Shown: positions 5,759 through 7,960 of the stretch, one piece after another
Position numbering within the stretch: the stretch's first letter is position 1
Layout: every line of letters starts with the position of its first letter
DNA from: Pseudomonas sp.
GTDB taxonomy: Bacteria > Pseudomonadota > Gammaproteobacteria > Pseudomonadales > Pseudomonadaceae
Assembly (NCBI GenBank): GCA_007117785.1
Contig: SKFV01000091.1
Coordinates: 1 to 7,960 of the forward strand
DNA: 7,960 nt
Direction: 5' to 3'
Made by a program: the position numbers and the translations under genes
Notes under the pieces: generated by a model
The model's database searches: none
What the model was told of the DNA's origin: nothing
The model's input: only the letters and a program-made list of their open reading frames with translations

Positions 5759-6168
5759 CAACGGCGCTCGATCGTCGCTGCCAGGGCGACATCAGCCACA
5801 CCGGCCAGCCGCACCTGATCCATCACCTGGATGACCAGACCGCTGCGCGCGTCCTGATCCGCCTGAACGACTACACTGCTGTCCGGCTGATCGACCCGTA
5901 GGCGCTCGACGGTAGCGCGTACGGCACGGATATCCACAGCCTGGCGATCAATCCAGATCTCGCCCTGCGGATTGACCGCGATCAGGATATTGCCGCGGGT
6001 CTGCTCCGTGGCACTGCTGGCCGAGGGCGACTCTACGGTTATCCCCGACTCACGGATAAAGGAGCTGGTGACAATAAAGAAAATCAGCATGATGAAGACC
6101 ACATCGAGCATCGGCGTCAGATCGATACCAGTGTCTTCATCGCTGCTGCTATGCCGGCGCATGCGCAT
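5758..6168 (-). CDS. exbD2: ExbD2 proton-channel subunit
   Basis: ExbD/TolR family protein, 136 residues, close to the usual family length. A short cytoplasmic tail (1-15) is followed by the single TM helix with the family core DLTPMLDVVFIMLIFFIVTSSF (16-37). Asp22 corresponds to the essential proton-path Asp25 of E. coli ExbD. The rest (about 40-136) is the periplasmic ExbD fold, with EIWIDRQAV, the SSVVVQADQDARSG segment and the MDQVRLAGVADVALA end. It forms the proton-driven motor with ExbB2 and drives TonB2. ATG 6168 lies 20 bases inside the 3' end of exbB2 and is supported by GAGGAG seven bases upstream. The second ATG, two codons later, would have 13-base spacing and is less likely. Confidence 0.92.
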   Translation of the reverse strand: MRMRRHSSSDEDTGIDLTPMLDVVFIMLIFFIVTSSFIRESGITVESPSASSATEQTRGNILIAVNPQGEIWIDRQAVDIRAVRATVERLRVDQPDSSVVVQADQDARSGLVIQVMDQVRLAGVADVALAATIERR

Positions 6169-6694
6169 GGGGTCGCTCCTCGCTGTAACGCAGGCGGTCA
6201 GTCAACCGCTGCAGGGCCCGCCGGGACTGTTGATCCAGCCGGGCCAGACAAAACAGGCCGCTGATGGCAATCACCATCCCGGCCATGGTCGGGATGGTTG
6301 CCCGAGACACACCGGCCGCCATCGCCCGTGGGTTGCCCTGGCCGCTGAGCGCCAGCACATCGAATACCTGAATCATGCCACTGACGGTACCCAGCAGGCC
6401 GAGCAGCGGGCAGAGCGCAATCAGTACGCGCACCAGTGGCAGGTAACGGCCCAGCGCCTGTTGCGCTTGGGCCAGCCAGGCAGCACGTATCTGCCGCGCC
6501 GCGCGACTGCTGCGATCACTGCGTGCCTGCCAGCGCTGCTGCCATTGCCCGGACTGCCGTGGAAACACCCGGGCCAGAAACCACAGGCGTTCCAGCATCA
6601 GCGTCCAAAGCAGGACGGTGACGATCAAGATGCTCCACAGCACCCAACCGCCACTGTCCAGAAAGTCGCGCAGCAACCAGAGCCCATCACTCAC
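6149..6694 (-). CDS. exbB2: ExbB2 proton-channel subunit (MotA/TolQ/ExbB family)
   Basis: Inner-membrane protein of 181 residues, the short ExbB2 form. TM1 at about 16-38 (GWVLWSILIVTVLLWTLMLERLWFL, with the conserved ER), a cytoplasmic part (about 41-85), then TM2 (about 86-116, LCPLLGLLGTVSGMIQVF, the family hallmark) and TM3 (about 132-154, ATIPTMAGMVIAISGLF). I place the start at GTG 6694. It gives a protein beginning MSDGLWLL, as expected for ExbB2, and has GAGGAG at 6707-6702, seven bases upstream. The ATG at 6724 would add ten odd residues and lies inside the preceding gene. ATG 6687 is in another frame. The gene overlaps the ttpC end by 8 bases. At the position of E. coli ExbB Glu176 (GIAEAL) it has Arg131 (GVSRAT), so the channel chemistry probably differs from classic ExbB. 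Confidence 0.9.
   Translation of the reverse strand: MSDGLWLLRDFLDSGGWVLWSILIVTVLLWTLMLERLWFLARVFPRQSGQWQQRWQARSDRSSRAARQIRAAWLAQAQQALGRYLPLVRVLIALCPLLGLLGTVSGMIQVFDVLALSGQGNPRAMAAGVSRATIPTMAGMVIAISGLFCLARLDQQSRRALQRLTDRLRYSEERPHAHAPA
6176..6181 (-). promoter_or_regulatory. Ribosome binding site of exbD2
   Basis: On the minus strand this reads GAGGAG, seven bases before ATG 6168 and inside the exbB2 coding region. The same hexamer with the same spacing precedes exbB2, which supports both start choices. Confidence 0.65.
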
Positions 6695-7960
6695 GCTGGC
6701 GCTCCTCGCCCAGGTGCAAGGCAATCAGGCCGGCACTCTGTTGTTCCAGCAACTGCACCAGTGACTTGCTGCGGGCAGCCACCAGCGCATGCATGAACAG
6801 CAAGGGAATCGCTGCAATCAGCCCCAGCACAGTGGTCACCAGCGCCTGGGAAATCCCGCCGGCCATCAACTGTGGATCACCGGTACCAAACAGGGTGATC
6901 GCCTGGAAGGTGGCAATCATGCCGGTCACCGTCCCCAGCAAGCCGAGCAGGGGTGCAACGGCAGCCAGCAGCTTGATCAGCCCCTGCCAGCGCTCCAGCG
7001 CCGGGGTTTCCTTGAGAATCGCCTCATCCAGTTTCAGCTCCAGAGTATCCAGCTGTTCCAGACGCGGCTGGCTGCCGATTACCCCAAGTACCCGGCCCAA
7101 GGGGTTATCCGACTGCAAGTGGTCCAGGTCGGCCACCTGCCGATTGACCTTGTGCTGGATGCGCTGCAGCCAGATCAGCCGCGCCAGCGCCAGCAGCACG
7201 CCGAATACACCCAGCAGGACAATCACATAGCCCACCAGACCACCTTGCTGAACGCGATCAAGCAGGCTGGGGGTACGCTGCAGCTGGCTCAACAGGTTGC
7301 CCCGGGTCACATCCACCTGGAGATCGGCCAGGTCGGTGCGCGGGGCAACAAACTCACTGATCAACCCTCGCCCGCCCGGTTGCCGCTGGAGCACCTCGAA
7401 CTGACTGGCTTCGGCACTGTAGTTCAGGTATTGGCCGTCATGCAGAGCCATAAAGGGGCCGATATGGACCACCTCGGCATCGCGCTGCTGGCCATCAGCG
7501 CCGACAACGGGCGCCGTGATGCGGGCAATACGCGCACTGGCCGTCATGTCTTCCTGCAGCAGCAGCCAGAAATCCTCCAGCGCTTCGGCGGTAGGTACGC
7601 GGCGGCTTTCCGCCAGGTGCTCCAGGGTTGCCAGTCGCTCGGGGAACTGGACATTGATCAGCGAATCCTGCCACTGGCTGCGGGTATCTGCCGCGCTCTG
7701 GCGCACCACACCAAACAGCTCGCCCAGGTTACCGCTGCGCTGGGTCAGCTCTTCTTCACTCGCTGCCAGGGCAGTATCCAGCTCATCAAAGGCCTGGCGC
7801 AAGGCTTCAGCCTCGGCTTCCAGTTCAGCCAGTTCGGCCTCAGCCCGCTGCAAGCGAGCCTGTCGTTGATCACGTTCGGCAATAAACGCCTGCTCACGGC
7901 TCTGCATGGCTTGCTGCTCACTACTGCGCAGTTCACGCATATCCTGCAGCAGACGATCCA
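6687..7960 (-). CDS. ttpC: TtpC-like MotA/TolQ/ExbB-family protein, 5' end outside window
   Basis: Long proton-channel family protein of the TonB2 complex (Vibrio TtpC type); the reading frame stays open to the window edge. Numbering from Met at 7940, which is probably internal: residues 1-70 are a Glu/Gln/Arg/Ala-rich coiled coil. A periplasmic domain extends to about 230. TM1 (about 234-257, GLVGYVIVLLGVFGVLLALARLIWL) leads into a cytoplasmic region. TM2 (about 323-350, LLAAVAPLLGLLGTVTGMIATF) and TM3 (about 364-388, ISQALVTTVLGLIAAIPLLF) are the MotA/ExbB core. TtpC proteins begin with a signal peptide and are about 450-460 residues long, so roughly 30-40 residues are missing. Gln365 replaces E. 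coli ExbB Glu176. In Vibrio, TtpC is required for TonB2 but not TonB1 function. TGA 6689-6687 overlaps exbB2. Confidence 0.88.
   Translation of the reverse strand, partial: DRLLQDMRELRSSEQQAMQSREQAFIAERDQRQARLQRAEAELAELEAEAEALRQAFDELDTALAASEEELTQRSGNLGELFGVVRQSAADTRSQWQDSLINVQFPERLATLEHLAESRRVPTAEALEDFWLLLQEDMTASARIARITAPVVGADGQQRDAEVVHIGPFMALHDGQYLNYSAEASQFEVLQRQPGGRGLISEFVAPRTDLADLQVDVTRGNLLSQLQRTPSLLDRVQQGGLVGYVIVLLGVFGVLLALARLIWLQRIQHKVNRQVADLDHLQSDNPLGRVLGVIGSQPRLEQLDTLELKLDEAILKETPALERWQGLIKLLAAVAPLLGLLGTVTGMIATFQAITLFGTGDPQLMAGGISQALVTTVLGLIAAIPLLFMHALVAARSKSLVQLLEQQSAGLIALHLGEERQRE
6702..6707 (-). promoter_or_regulatory. Ribosome binding site deciding the exbB2 GTG start
   Basis: On the minus strand this reads GAGGAG, seven bases before GTG 6694, inside the last codons of the ttpC-like gene. 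No comparable site serves the ATG at 6724, so it settles the start of exbB2 in favour of GTG. Confidence 0.65.

Noticed and set aside
5477..5818. Plus-strand open frame opposite the tonB2 Pro-rich region
   Set aside because: Its Arg/Leu/Trp/Gly-rich product is the reverse reading of Pro/Gln codons; tonB2 explains the sequence.

Overview
The window looks like a piece of chromosome from a gammaproteobacterium of the Pseudomonas/Halopseudomonas/Stutzerimonas type. This is inferred from the high G+C content, the CnoX (YbbN) homologue with its Pseudomonas-like C-terminus, and a four-gene zinc-starvation cluster laid out like the one I recall as PA4063-PA4066 in P. aeruginosa. The sequence is densely coded, with no gene-free stretch over 100 bases. 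I see no RNA genes, insertion sequences, CRISPR arrays or attachment sites.

Left part, plus strand. Bases 1-630 are the 3' part of cnoX: the end of the thioredoxin fold and the whole TPR-like domain. Next comes an 84-base intergenic region. It holds a long imperfect hairpin (631-659), a near-consensus Zur operator (665-681) and a second small palindrome (681-694). From 715 to 3968 runs a four-gene, apparently Zur-controlled operon: a His-rich periplasmic DUF2796 protein (ZrgA family), a MacB/LolD-type ABC ATPase, a MacB/FtsX-type permease and a small exported DUF3299 protein with a Met/His-rich segment. A GNRA-capped hairpin separates the first gene from the ATPase. ATPase and permease overlap by one base, and the last gene follows after 10 bases.

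Right part, minus strand (read from 7960 down to 4002). This is a TonB2-type energy-transduction operon in the order TtpC-like protein (5' end cut by the window), ExbB2, ExbD2, TonB2 and an exported TPR protein. Every junction overlaps (8, 20, 1 and 1 to 3 bases by the stop/start arrangement), so translation is probably coupled throughout. The order matches the Vibrio ttpC-exbB2-exbD2-tonB2-TPR cluster. Its promoter lies outside the window.

The two operons converge with only 33 bases between their stop codons, around a small hairpin. The functional link is an inference. The left operon answers zinc shortage in the envelope. The right operon would power TonB-dependent outer-membrane receptors, which in many bacteria include Zur-controlled zinc receptors. 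Each gene family is known. The open points are what a MacB-type ABC system does under zinc limitation, and whether the neighbouring TonB2 complex works with it.
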